A stretch of DNA of 64,000 nucleotides from Actibacterium sp. GTDB taxonomy: Bacteria > Pseudomonadota > Alphaproteobacteria > Rhodobacterales > Rhodobacteraceae. The stretch is from assembly GCA_016278325.1 (NCBI GenBank), contig JADQCB010000005.1, positions 43,406 through 107,405 of the forward strand. Direction: 5' to 3'. Below, one piece after another: positions 56,378-64,000 of this stretch. The notes beneath the pieces are model-generated. The model had not been told where the DNA came from and ran no database searches. It saw only the letters and a list, made by a program, of their open reading frames with translations. The number at the start of each line of letters is the position of its first letter. The stretch's first letter is position 1. The position numbers and the translations under genes are program-made.

Positions 56378-57373
56378 CTATTCTTGCTGCATGGCGGCCA
56401 GCACATCCTCGGCGCCGATCTCGGCGATGATGCGCTTTGTCACCGGCAGGGTGAGTTCGCCGAAGGCGGCGGCCTGCGCCTCCGACAACTCGATCACCGT
56501 CTCGTTCTCGGCCGCCTTCAGGCGCGCGATGGTTTCATCGGCATAAGCGTTCCAGCCCTCTTCGCCGTGGCGCGAAAGCCAGGGGCCGCTATGCTCCTCG
56601 ATGGCGGCCTGCTGATCGGCGGGCAGCCCGTCAAAGCGGTCCTGGTTCATCACCACGAAGAAGGTGATCCGCCCCAGCGGCGCCCCGATGGTGTAGGAAT
56701 TGGCCACCTCGTCGAGCTTGAAGTCGGAAATCGCGCTGGCACCGGTAACGATGCCGTCGATCAGGCCGGTCTGCAGGGCGTTGTACATCTCGTTGGCGGG
56801 CATCTGGACCGGTGTCGCCCCCAGGGCCTCGATCACCGAGGCTGCGGCCGACCCCGACACGCGAACCTTCAGCCCGGCCAGATCCGCCGGGCTGCGGATA
56901 TCGTGATCCTTCATGATCAGGACATTGGGCTCGGAGGTCCACAGCGCCAGCGGCTTGGTCCGGGGATATTCGCCGGCAATCAAGTCATAGGCGTTCCAGA
57001 TCCCCTCATAGCCCATTTCCCCATGTTCGAACACGCCGGGCAGTTCGGCGACCATGGTCTTGGGAAACTGCGAAGAGGTATAGCCTTGCAGGCCCCAGGC
57101 CATGTCGGCCACGCCCTGCACCACGCGAACATATTGTTCCAGCGGCCCTGCCCCCAGTTCGCCGCCGGGATAGACGCGCACCGTCAGCGCGCCATCGGTG
57201 GCCTCTTCGACCCCATTGGCGAAGGGTTCGATGATGGCGCGAGTCAGCGTGTGCTGCGGCGGCACGAAATGCGCGAATGAAAGCTCTTCGGCCTGTGCGG
57301 CGCCGGCGCTCAGCCCGGCGGCAAGCACAAGCGCGCTGGCCACCGCCTGGCCGCTGCGTGATCTGTTGAACAT
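56378..57373 (-). CDS. dctP: TRAP transporter substrate-binding protein (DctP)
   Basis: 331 residues. Signal peptide (hydrophobic run 11-25, cleavage after AQA), then FAHFVPPQHTLTRAIIEPFANGVEEATDG, VYPGGELGAGPL, and LAGLKVRVSG with the ligand arginine followed by QTGLIDGIVTGA. Organic-acid ligand; given the O-demethylase upstream, an aromatic methoxy acid is possible, but the large DctP family does not allow a firm call. Start after GGGAGGAAGAC. First gene of dctPQM. Confidence 0.93.
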   Translation of the reverse strand: MFNRSRSGQAVASALVLAAGLSAGAAQAEELSFAHFVPPQHTLTRAIIEPFANGVEEATDGALTVRVYPGGELGAGPLEQYVRVVQGVADMAWGLQGYTSSQFPKTMVAELPGVFEHGEMGYEGIWNAYDLIAGEYPRTKPLALWTSEPNVLIMKDHDIRSPADLAGLKVRVSGSAAASVIEALGATPVQMPANEMYNALQTGLIDGIVTGASAISDFKLDEVANSYTIGAPLGRITFFVVMNQDRFDGLPADQQAAIEEHSGPWLSRHGEEGWNAYADETIARLKAAENETVIELSEAQAAAFGELTLPVTKRIIAEIGAEDVLAAMQQE

Positions 57374-57668
57374 GTCTTCCTCCCGATTATTGAAACGACC
57401 CGCGAAAGCCGTCGTGTGCCCGGGTCGTGCAGATAGCAACGCCATCATAACCCCGAAACGGCGCGCAGCGCCAATTGATTCATCGCCATAAGAATAAGGT
57501 TTATGAATTATTGGGTTTTGAAATTCGGCAGATACAAGCAAAGAACCTGATTATCATTCAAGTTCTCATCCAATAGAATTGATTATGGCTATAGTAAGTG
57601 ATTCAGGGCGGTGCCATGCAAGGCGCCGCCCCTCATGTCATTTGCGACCCGCGCCCGGGCGCGGTGCC
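57374..57668. other. 295-bp AT-rich intergenic region upstream of the TRAP operon
   Basis: Lies between the ligM-like stop and the TRAP dctP start. 57460-57610 is markedly AT-rich for this genome and must hold the TRAP promoter. I found no copy of TGTATNCAT and no gene. Confidence 0.4.
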
Positions 57669-59075
57669 TCAGCCCCGGCCCTTGGTCCGCCAGCTGTCCG
57701 CATAATTCTCGCGCGCTTCGCGGGCATAGGGTGTCGGCGCGACACGGACCCGGATCTCGGCCTGCTTGTGTGCCTCGGTAGAGGTCTTGCCGGTCTCTTC
57801 CGGCTCGCCCCAGACCAGGGTCAACACGTCGCCTTCCTGCACCTCGGCATCGACGACACCAAGCGACAGCATGCAGCGTTCGTTGAACGAATAGCCGTTG
57901 AACATGGACATGCCGACCATCTTGTCGCCACGCATCACCATGTCCGCGCTGGTCGAGGCATAGTTCGGTTGCGGGAAGTCGATCCACTTATAGGGGGTGC
58001 CGTCCTCGAAGCCCGAGGCGATGACCTTGAGCACGTCGTCGCGGTTCCACTCGAACGTGACCTTCTTGCGGTTCGTCGCGTCCTTCAGCCGGGTCAGGGC
58101 ATCCTTGCCGATGAAATCCGATTTCCAGCCGATGTAGAAACCGTAGCCCAGTTCGAACGGGTTGACATAGTAATCCTCGATCCGGTCGCTGACATAGCTG
58201 CCGCCGATCGAGCCGACGGCCTCATAGCTGTCGGCGCCCAGCCAGTCGCGGTATTCCCGCATCATCGCGTCGCCGGTATAGATCCCCGGCAGCGGCGACG
58301 GGATCCAGCCCGATTCCAGCGTGTTGGTCGAATAGGCGCGCGCGCCGCACTGGCGCAGATCGACGCCGACATCGCGCGCCGCCTGGAGGATCGTGGACTG
58401 GATGTAATGCTTGTCGGCGTAGGGCCCCCAGATTTCCAGGCCCGGGGCGCCGGCCATCCCGTGGCGCAGCGCCTGAACCCGGCGCGATCCGACATTGATC
58501 ATCCCGACATGGAAGAACTTGACCTCGGGGATCGGGCCGCCGTTGATCTTCTCGAAGATCTTGTTGGCCTCGGGGCCCTGGATCTGGAACCGGTAATGGG
58601 TGCGATAGATCGCCTTGCCGTCCGGGCGCGAATCCGACCGCGGATCGTGCAGCAGGCGCACCTTCCAGGTGCCGATTGCCGCCTGGAACTTCACCCAGTT
58701 GGCCGTCGGGGCGCGGCCGACGAGGATGAACTTGTCGTCGCGCTCGCGAAAGCAGATCATGTCGCCGACGACATCGCCGGCCGGGGTGACCGGCACGAAA
58801 TGCTTGGCCCGGTTCAGGTCGAAATTGGCAAAGCTGTTGATCCCCACATGATCCAGGAAGCTGGCCGCGTCGGGGCCTTCGACGATCAGCTCGTCCATGT
58901 GATGGGTCTGGTCGAAAAGCACCGCCGATTCGCGCCAGGCGCGTTGCTCATCGCGCCAGTTGGAGAATTCCGGCGCGACGATCGGGTATACATACATCCC
59001 GATTTTAGAGTTTCTCAAAAGACTTACTGCGCCGCCATGTGCTTCGATTGCGGCGCTCAGGCTGTTTTTGCTCAT
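57669..59075 (-). CDS. ligM: LigM-like tetrahydrofolate-dependent O-demethylase (GcvT family)
   Basis: 468 residues, length and sequence as in LigM of Sphingobium (vanillate/3-O-methylgallate demethylase) and syringate demethylase DesA. Recognisable blocks: IGMYVYPIVAPEFSNWRDEQ, SAVLFDQTHHMDEL, TLRHGMAG-type RHGMAGAPGLEIWGPY, NTLESGWIPSPLP and IGGSYVSDRIEDYYVNP. It moves a methyl group from an aromatic methoxy compound to tetrahydrofolate. Start MSKNSLSAAIE after GGGAGGAAATATC. No ligH, metF or aromatic ring genes are next to it, so the exact substrate is open; it may also act on a non-aromatic methyl donor. Confidence 0.88.
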   Translation of the reverse strand: MSKNSLSAAIEAHGGAVSLLRNSKIGMYVYPIVAPEFSNWRDEQRAWRESAVLFDQTHHMDELIVEGPDAASFLDHVGINSFANFDLNRAKHFVPVTPAGDVVGDMICFRERDDKFILVGRAPTANWVKFQAAIGTWKVRLLHDPRSDSRPDGKAIYRTHYRFQIQGPEANKIFEKINGGPIPEVKFFHVGMINVGSRRVQALRHGMAGAPGLEIWGPYADKHYIQSTILQAARDVGVDLRQCGARAYSTNTLESGWIPSPLPGIYTGDAMMREYRDWLGADSYEAVGSIGGSYVSDRIEDYYVNPFELGYGFYIGWKSDFIGKDALTRLKDATNRKKVTFEWNRDDVLKVIASGFEDGTPYKWIDFPQPNYASTSADMVMRGDKMVGMSMFNGYSFNERCMLSLGVVDAEVQEGDVLTLVWGEPEETGKTSTEAHKQAEIRVRVAPTPYAREARENYADSWRTKGRG

Positions 59076-59102
59076 GATATTTCCTCCCTCGGAACTGCAC
59101 GA

Positions 59103-59111
59103 TGTATACAT
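59103..59111. promoter_or_regulatory. GntR-type site TGTATACAT before the ligM-like gene
   Basis: One of three TGTATNCAT copies around the GntR gene; it sits in the 88-bp gap between the GntR stop and the ligM-like start, inside the palindrome ATGTATACAT. Typical for FCD-subgroup regulators. Confidence 0.6.
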
Positions 59112-59163
59112 GATGTCGCCCCCGCAGGCGAAAAACGCAAGAGGCAAAAACCGCGCGCCGGCA

Positions 59164-59901
59164 TCATTGTGCAACCAGGCCCAACCCGGGCACCTGCCCG
59201 ATCAGCGCCCGGTCGCCAGCCAGGATGTGGTGCAGGTTGCGCTGCGCTGTGCGGGCATGTTCGCGCGCGATGGATTCGGCGCGCGCGCCCTGCCGTGCCG
59301 CGATGGCCTCGATCAACGCGCGATGCTGTTCCTGGGCCAGGTTGAGCGACAGGCGAAAGGCCGCAAGCTGCGCACTGTCGGGAAGGAAGGCCGAGGGCGA
59401 GGCGAATGGAAGCTGCGTCGCGCGCGCGATCTCGCGCTCGATCGTCCGGCTGCCCGGCAGCGCCGCAAGCGCGGCGTGAAAGCGGCTGTTGTTTTCCGCG
59501 TAAGCCTCGAAATCGACCTGCCCCGGGGCGGCGCCGAAACATCCGTCGAGATCGGCAAGCAGGCGGTTCATCCGCGCCAGCGCCGCGGCATCTGCGCCGC
59601 GCTCGGCCGCCAGCCGGGCCGCCGTTCCCTCCAGCACGCCGCGCAGCTCGATCGCGTCCATCACGTCGTCGAAGTCAAAGCTGCGCACCCGGAATCCACC
59701 GCCGCGGACTCGCTCCAGCAGCCCTTCCTCGGCCAGGCGCGACATCGCCTCGCGGATCGGCGTGCGCGAAATCGCAAGCTGCTCGGCCAAGGCGACCTCG
59801 AAAAGGCGCGTGCCGCCGGGCAATTCGCCACCGAGGATCTGCTCACGCAGGTGGATCTGCGCACGCATCGCATGTGTTCCGGCGGGGGTGGCCTTGGTCA
59901 T
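59164..59901 (-). CDS. GntR-family regulator, FCD subgroup (VanR-like)
   Basis: 245 residues. Winged helix (about 15-75) with FEVALAEQLAISRTPIREAMSRL; FCD domain with FDDVMDAIELRGVLEGTAARLA, the metal-site residues in YAENNSRFHAAL and later histidines in EQHRALIEA and REHARTAQRNLHH. Starts after AGGAGA. 88 bp upstream of the ligM-like gene on the same strand and divergent from a hydrolase gene. Likely a repressor released by the methoxy substrate or its product, by analogy with VanR. Confidence 0.92.
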   Translation of the reverse strand: MTKATPAGTHAMRAQIHLREQILGGELPGGTRLFEVALAEQLAISRTPIREAMSRLAEEGLLERVRGGGFRVRSFDFDDVMDAIELRGVLEGTAARLAAERGADAAALARMNRLLADLDGCFGAAPGQVDFEAYAENNSRFHAALAALPGSRTIEREIARATQLPFASPSAFLPDSAQLAAFRLSLNLAQEQHRALIEAIAARQGARAESIAREHARTAQRNLHHILAGDRALIGQVPGLGLVAQ

Positions 59902-59954
59902 GGCGGATCTCCTGTTGCGGGACATGGCTGAATGCACGATCCGGTGCGGCGTCA

Positions 59955-59963
59955 TGTATCCAT
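59955..59963. promoter_or_regulatory. GntR-type site TGTATCCAT upstream of the GntR gene
   Basis: It shares 10 of 11 bases with the site at 59102-59112 (ATGTATnCATG). It lies 54 bp before the GntR start, so fits autoregulation. Confidence 0.55.
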
Positions 59964-60017
59964 GCCCCGGACGGTGCGGTTGATTTTCAATCGTCTGAAC
60001 CGTATTGCAAGGGGAAT

Positions 60018-60026
60018 TGTATGCAT
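60018..60026. promoter_or_regulatory. GntR-type site TGTATGCAT upstream of the hydrolase gene
   Basis: Third copy, within the palindrome GTATGCATAC (60019-60028), 21 bp before the hydrolase ATG. It suggests the hydrolase belongs to the same regulon. Confidence 0.55.
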
Positions 60027-60046
60027 ACCTTCCCTGGAGCCCGCCA

Positions 60047-60757
60047 ATGGTGTCCCATCTTCTGATTCCGGGCCTGGTGTCCGACGCCCGCGTCTGGCGC
60101 GCCCTCGGCGATGCGCTGGCGACGCGCGGGCCGGTGGTGCATGGCGATGTTACCCGCGACGACAGCATTGCGGCGATGGCTGCCCGGCTGCTGGCCGAGA
60201 CGGAAGGCCCGCTGATCGTTGCCGGCCATTCGATGGGCGGGCGCGTGGCGATGGAGATGGCGCACCAGGCGCCCGATCGCATCCGCGCGCTGATCCTGGC
60301 CAATACAGGGCATGCCGCGCAAGGCCCCGATGAACGGCCCAAGCGCGAGGCGAAAATCGCCCTGGGCCACGAGAGCATGGAGAAACTGGCCGCCGAATGG
60401 CTGCCGCCGATGCTCGATCCGGCCCGGACCGGCGATACCGCGCTGATGGCCGATCTGACCGAGATGGTTCTCGACGCCGGGGCCGATCTGCATGAACGCC
60501 AGATCCGCGCCCTGCTGGGACGCCCCGACGCGGCCGAATACCTGCCCGAGATCGCCTGCCCCATCCTGCTGCTGACCGGGGCGCAGGACAGCTGGTCGCC
60601 CGAGTCGCAGCACCGCCAGATCGCCGATCTTGCCCCCGATTCCGAGCTTCAGGTGATCGGGGCCGCCGGACATTTCATGCCGATCGAGCGCCCGCAGGAA
60701 ACGATTGCCGCGATCGAGTCCTGGCTGAACCGGCGGGCCGGGGACATCTACGGCTGA
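60047..60757 (+). CDS. Alpha/beta hydrolase
   Basis: 236 residues, compact alpha/beta hydrolase: oxyanion strand LLIPGLVSDARVW, nucleophile GHSMGG (Ser near 60), acid in LLLTGAQDSW and His in GAAGHFMPIE. It has the size of small esterases or MhpC/EstB-like hydrolases. Divergent from the GntR gene and with a matching site in front, so possibly a de-esterifying step for the same substrates. ATG at 60047 after CTGGAG; the frame runs to 60005 upstream. Confidence 0.92.
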   Translation: MVSHLLIPGLVSDARVWRALGDALATRGPVVHGDVTRDDSIAAMAARLLAETEGPLIVAGHSMGGRVAMEMAHQAPDRIRALILANTGHAAQGPDERPKREAKIALGHESMEKLAAEWLPPMLDPARTGDTALMADLTEMVLDAGADLHERQIRALLGRPDAAEYLPEIACPILLLTGAQDSWSPESQHRQIADLAPDSELQVIGAAGHFMPIERPQETIAAIESWLNRRAGDIYG

Positions 60758-60813
60758 GCGCGATCCGGTCGTGGGGCATCACCCCCCCCCGCGCCGCGGC
60801 AGGCAGCGCAGGA

Positions 60814-60849
60814 AAAAGGGCGCGCCAAGCAATCCCGGCGCGCCCTTTT
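60814..60849. terminator. Bidirectional terminator between the hydrolase gene and tRNA-Val
   Basis: 9-bp perfect stem GGGCGCGCC/GGCGCGCCC with a 10-nt loop, flanked by A-run (60813-60817) and TTTT (60846-60849), so it works on both strands: for the hydrolase on plus and for the lon-hup-tRNA side on minus. Confidence 0.85.
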
Positions 60850-60856
60850 GCATTTC

Positions 60857-60931
60857 TGGTGGGTGATAAGAGATTCGAACTCCTGACATCTTCGATGTGA
60901 ACGAAGCGCTCTACCACTGAGCTAATCACCC
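60857..60931 (-). tRNA. tRNA-Val (anticodon CAC)
   Basis: 75 nt with encoded CCA. Acceptor GGGTGAT pairs with ATCACCC; D-arm TTAGCTCAGTGGTAGAGC; anticodon stem CTTCG/CGAAG with loop TTCACAT giving CAC, which reads GUG; T-arm GTTCGAATC. It starts 13 bases after the hup stop on the same strand, so may be cut from a joint transcript. Confidence 0.95.
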
Positions 60932-60944
60932 GTTGAACGGGCTT

Positions 60945-61346
60945 TTAGCTTTCCTCCGCGGGCTCTGCAAGAGGGGGCGTAGCCGGCAGTTTGCCCGATT
61001 GAACCGAGCGCCGGATCCGGGTAATCAGGACCTCGCCATTGTTCACTTCCTTGCGGCGGTTGATCATCACCTTGCCCAGGGGTTGCAGGTTCATCGGTTC
61101 CTCGTTTGACAAGGCATCGCCCAGCACCGCGAGCGTGGCCTCGACAACCGGCTTCACATCCTTCTTCTTCATCCCCGAAACGGCGACCACGCGGTCGATG
61201 AGCGCCCGTTTCCGCAGCGCGACCGGGGCCGGCGCGCCCGCTTCTGCCACGCTGTCCGAGGCGGCATCGCCCGGGATCGGGCCCGGGGCCAGGCCAGCCG
61301 ATCCGACGGCTGTCAAAGCGGTCTTGGGTGGGGTCTTTCTGGCCAT
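60945..61346 (-). CDS. HU-like DNA-binding protein with N-terminal extension
   Basis: 133 residues; canonical HU has about 90. Residues 1-45 are a low-complexity A/P/G-rich extension, then the HU helical core (RKRALIDRVVAVSGMKKKDVKPVVEATLAVL) and a short beta part LQPLGKVMINRRKEVNNGE. The long DNA-clamping arms with RNPxTG are missing. It may bind DNA more weakly or differently. Located after lon, as hupB is in many proteobacteria. Start MARKTPPK after AAGG. Confidence 0.88.
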   Translation of the reverse strand: MARKTPPKTALTAVGSAGLAPGPIPGDAASDSVAEAGAPAPVALRKRALIDRVVAVSGMKKKDVKPVVEATLAVLGDALSNEEPMNLQPLGKVMINRRKEVNNGEVLITRIRRSVQSGKLPATPPLAEPAEES

Positions 61347-61562
61347 GATATCCATCCTTGATTATTCCTGCTCGATCGCGGCGCATGTCACGCCACTTGC
61401 TTCGCCGCCACGTTACCTTTTTTTCTCTCTTCTCGCTACAAGCCCGGAGAGATCCGTCGTGATATTCGACAATTCGGAAAGATAAAGCGCATCCGCACCG
61501 GGCGGCGGGCGGAAACATGCGCGGCGCCCTGCGGTCCCGGCGCCCACCCGGCGCGACGAAAC

Positions 61563-61588
61563 GGGGCCGCATCCCTGGATGCGGCCCC
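61563..61588 (-). terminator. Terminator hairpin after lon
   Basis: 12-bp perfect stem (GGGGCCGCATCC/GGATGCGGCCCC) with a 2-nt centre, 41 bp past the lon stop; on the minus strand followed by GTTTCG. It should end or reduce lon transcription before hup. Confidence 0.65.
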
Positions 61589-61629
61589 GATCGGGTTTCC
61601 ATTCTCGCGCGCGCCCCGGGCGCGGCAGA

Positions 61630-64000
61630 TCAGTGGGCGGTGCGCGTGGCCTCATCCGGCGCCGCCGGAAGCGCGGCGGCCCGGGCGGCCGCGGCCTCTT
61701 CCTCGGCCGCCTCGTCCCATTCGATCGGCTCGGGCTCCCGGACCAATGCGTGCTTGAGAACCTCGCGCACGTTACCCACCGGGATGATCGTTAGCCCCTG
61801 CTTCACGTTGTCGGGAATTTCCGCCAGGTCCTTCTCGTTCTCTTCGGGGATCAGCACCGTCTTGATGCCGCCGCGCAGGGCCGCGAGAAGCTTTTCCTTC
61901 AACCCGCCGATCGGCAGCACATGTCCGCGCAACGTGACCTCGCCGGTCATCGCGATGTCCTTGCGCACCGGGATCTGGGTCAGGACCGAGACGATGGACG
62001 TCACCATCGCGATCCCCGCCGACGGCCCGTCCTTGGGCGTGGCGCCCTCGGGGACGTGAACGTGGATGTCGAGCGTGTCGAATTTCGGCGGCTTGATCCC
62101 GATCGACGGCGCGATCGAGCGCACGAAGCTCGATGCCGCGTCGATCGATTCCTTCATCACGTCGCCCAGCTTGCCGGTGGTCTTCATCCGGCCCTTGCCC
62201 GGCAGGCGCAAGGCTTCGATCGACAACAGGTCGCCCCCGACCGAGGTCCAGGCCAGGCCGGTCACCACGCCGATCTGGTCGTCCTTTTCGGCAAGCCCAT
62301 AGCGGAAGCGCTTGACGCCAAGGAAATCTTCCAGGTTCTCGGGCGTGACGACGACGCGTTCGACCTCTTTCTTGACCAGCATGGTCACTGCCTTGCGGGC
62401 CAGCTTGGCGATCTCGCGCTCCAGATTCCGCACCCCCGCTTCGCGGGTATAGGTGCGGATGATCTCGGTCAGGGCGGCATCGGTCAGCTCGAACTCGTTC
62501 TTTTTCAGCCCGTGGTTCCTGATCTGCTTTTCGATCAGGTGCTGCTTGGCGATCTCGCGTTTCTCGTCCTCGGTGTAACCGGCCAGCGAAATCGTTTCCA
62601 TCCGGTCCAGAAGCGGCCCCGGCATGTTGTAGGTGTTCGCCGTGGTCAGGAACATGACGTTCGACAGGTCATATTCCACTTCGAGATAGTGATCGACGAA
62701 GGTGCCATTCTGTTCCGGGTCCAGCACCTCCAGCATCGCGCTGGCCGGGTCGCCGCGGAAATCTTGGCCCATCTTGTCGATTTCGTCCAGCAGAATCAAG
62801 GGGTTGGTCGTTTTGGCCTTTTTCAGCGACTGGATGATCTTGCCGGGCATCGAGCCGATATAGGTCCGGCGGTGGCCGCGGATCTCGGATTCGTCGCGCA
62901 CGCCGCCCAGGCTGATGCGGATGAACTCGCGCCCGGTGGCGCGGGCCACCGACTTGCCCAGGCTCGTCTTGCCCACGCCCGGCGGGCCGACCAGGCACAG
63001 GATCGGCCCCTTCAGCTTCTTGCTGCGCTGCTGCACGGCCAGGTATTCGACGATCCGTTCCTTGACCTTTTCCAGACCATAGTGATCGTCATCCAGAACC
63101 TTCTCGGCCCGGGCGAGATCCTTCTTGACGCGCGATTTCACGCCCCACGGGATCGACAGCATCCAGTCGAGATAGTTGCGCACGACGGTGGCCTCGGCCG
63201 ACATCGGGCTCATGTTCTTGAGCTTCTTGATCTCGGTCTCCGCCTTTTCGCGCGCCTCCTTCGACAGCTTGGTGTTCGCCACCCGCTCTTCGAGTTCGGC
63301 GATCTCGTTCTGGCCGTCCTCGCCATCGCCCAGTTCCTTCTGAATGGCCTTCATCTGCTCATTCAGGTAATATTCCCGCTGGGTGCGCTCCATCTGGCTT
63401 TTCACGCGGGTCTTGATCTTCTTTTCGACCTGCAGGACGCTCATTTCGCCCTGCATCAGCCCATAGATCTTTTCCAGCCGCTCGCTCACCGACAGCGTTT
63501 CCAGAAGCGCCTGCTTCTGCTCGACCTCGACCCCCAGATGTCCGGCGACCAGATCGGCCAGCTTGCTGGCTTCGCGCGTCTCGGACACCGCCGAAAGCGC
63601 CTCTTCGGGGACGTTCTTCTTGACCTTGGCGTAGCGTTCGAACTCCTTGGAGACCGAGCGCACCAGCGCCTCCAAGGTGGAATCGTCGCCCGCGACCTCT
63701 TCCAGCGCCTCGGCCCGGGCCTCGAAGAACGAGTCGTTCTCGACGAATTCGCGGATCTTCACCCGGGTGCGCCCCTCGACCAGCACCTTGACGGTGCCGT
63801 CGGGCAGCTTGAGCAGCTGCAACACGTTGGCAAGCACGCCGACACGATAGATCCCCTCGGCCGCCGGGTCGTCCTCGGCCGGGTCGATCTGGCTCGACAG
63901 CAGTATCTGCTTGTCGTCCGCCATCACCTCTTCCAGCGCGCGGACGGATTTTTCCCGACCCACGAAAAGCGGCACGATCATGTGCGGAAACACCACGATG
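61630..64000 (-). CDS. lon: ATP-dependent protease Lon, N-terminus outside window
   Basis: 790 codons are in the window. The frame is open to the edge and reads [19 protein letters not shown] there, so only about 15-20 residues are missing. Substrate-binding N domain, AAA+ domain with GPPGVGKTS (Walker A), DEIDKMG (Walker B), and protease domain with catalytic Ser in KDGPSAGIA and Lys in [11 protein letters not shown]. The C-terminus carries an A/E-rich tail of about 30 residues common in Rhodobacterales. Cytosolic protein quality control. Confidence 0.97.
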   Translation of the reverse strand, partial: IVVFPHMIVPLFVGREKSVRALEEVMADDKQILLSSQIDPAEDDPAAEGIYRVGVLANVLQLLKLPDGTVKVLVEGRTRVKIREFVENDSFFEARAEALEEVAGDDSTLEALVRSVSKEFERYAKVKKNVPEEALSAVSETREASKLADLVAGHLGVEVEQKQALLETLSVSERLEKIYGLMQGEMSVLQVEKKIKTRVKSQMERTQREYYLNEQMKAIQKELGDGEDGQNEIAELEERVANTKLSKEAREKAETEIKKLKNMSPMSAEATVVRNYLDWMLSIPWGVKSRVKKDLARAEKVLDDDHYGLEKVKERIVEYLAVQQRSKKLKGPILCLVGPPGVGKTSLGKSVARATGREFIRISLGGVRDESEIRGHRRTYIGSMPGKIIQSLKKAKTTNPLILLDEIDKMGQDFRGDPASAMLEVLDPEQNGTFVDHYLEVEYDLSNVMFLTTANTYNMPGPLLDRMETISLAGYTEDEKREIAKQHLIEKQIRNHGLKKNEFELTDAALTEIIRTYTREAGVRNLEREIAKLARKAVTMLVKKEVERVVVTPENLEDFLGVKRFRYGLAEKDDQIGVVTGLAWTSVGGDLLSIEALRLPGKGRMKTTGKLGDVMKESIDAASSFVRSIAPSIGIKPPKFDTLDIHVHVPEGATPKDGPSAGIAMVTSIVSVLTQIPVRKDIAMTGEVTLRGHVLPIGGLKEKLLAALRGGIKTVLIPEENEKDLAEIPDNVKQGLTIIPVGNVREVLKHALVREPEPIEWDEAAEEEAAAARAAALPAAPDEATRTAH

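Noticed and set aside
58985-58997. GTATACATAC, resembling the GntR sites
   Set aside because: It encodes the MYVYP part of the ligM-like protein and does not match TGTATNCAT.
60782-60790. Run of nine C
   Set aside because: It lies between the hydrolase stop and the terminator, so phase variation of a gene is unlikely; may be a sequencing-sensitive run.

Overview
The window is a high-G+C stretch of chromosome from an alphaproteobacterium, almost certainly Rhodobacterales (the Paracoccus/Roseobacter group). The signs are an RNase E with an acidic insert in the S1 domain and a GWW tail, a CtrA-type site (TTAA-N7-TTAA), soluble PhoR, a lon-hup-tRNA-Val block, two TRAP transporter loci, and frc- and ydc-type ABC operons. 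I see no phage, transposase, integrase or CRISPR array. Genes are dense and mostly in short, translationally coupled operons.

Region 1 (1-16,000) is mostly core genome: the end of a C4-dicarboxylate sensor kinase and its regulator (dctBD; the regulator lacks the sigma-54 contact loop), rne, ccdA, a membrane-bound alpha/beta hydrolase coupled to a cytochrome P450, a penicillin-acylase-family protein, a beta-hydroxyacid dehydrogenase, a secreted protein built from a duplicated domain, a lytic transglycosylase, and rpsB-tsf. Region 2 (16,000-28,200) holds a LuxR solo, phoR-phoU-phoB without the pst genes but with a clear Pho box, a PLP enzyme, a gamma-carbonic anhydrase-gmk-yicC operon, a PAS_5 protein behind CtrA-type sites, an acyl-CoA synthetase, a lipoprotein and moaA.

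Region 3 (28,200-39,500) is a carbohydrate-acid locus. A split transketolase plus SDR plus TauE-type exporter operon diverges from an orphan TRAP binding protein, a DenD-like erythronate dehydrogenase and a GntR regulator; an LtnD-like threonate dehydrogenase, a LysR regulator and a YeeE/YedE sulfur transporter follow. A perfect 9+3+9 inverted repeat lies between the divergent units. This is the best candidate in the window for an undescribed pathway.

Region 4 (39,600-47,900) has a 901-residue acidic VCBS-type protein and an frcBCAK fructose-type ABC operon with a divergent ROK regulator, frcR. Region 5 (47,900-60,800) has an operon in ydcSTUVW order (polyamine-type ABC importer plus aminobutyraldehyde dehydrogenase) behind a LysR gene, a complete TRAP system, and a LigM-like tetrahydrofolate-dependent O-demethylase with its GntR regulator. 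Three copies of TGTATNCAT lie around the GntR and ligM genes. Region 6 (60,850-64,000) is tRNA-Val(CAC), an atypical HU-like protein and lon, which is cut by the window edge.

Several substrate-binding-protein genes (orphan dctP, frcB, ydcS) are followed by a strong hairpin before the next gene, which suggests the binding protein is made in excess over its partners. Starts were chosen by ribosome binding site, stop/start overlap and recalled family N-termini. Functions rest on motif recognition, not on database searches.
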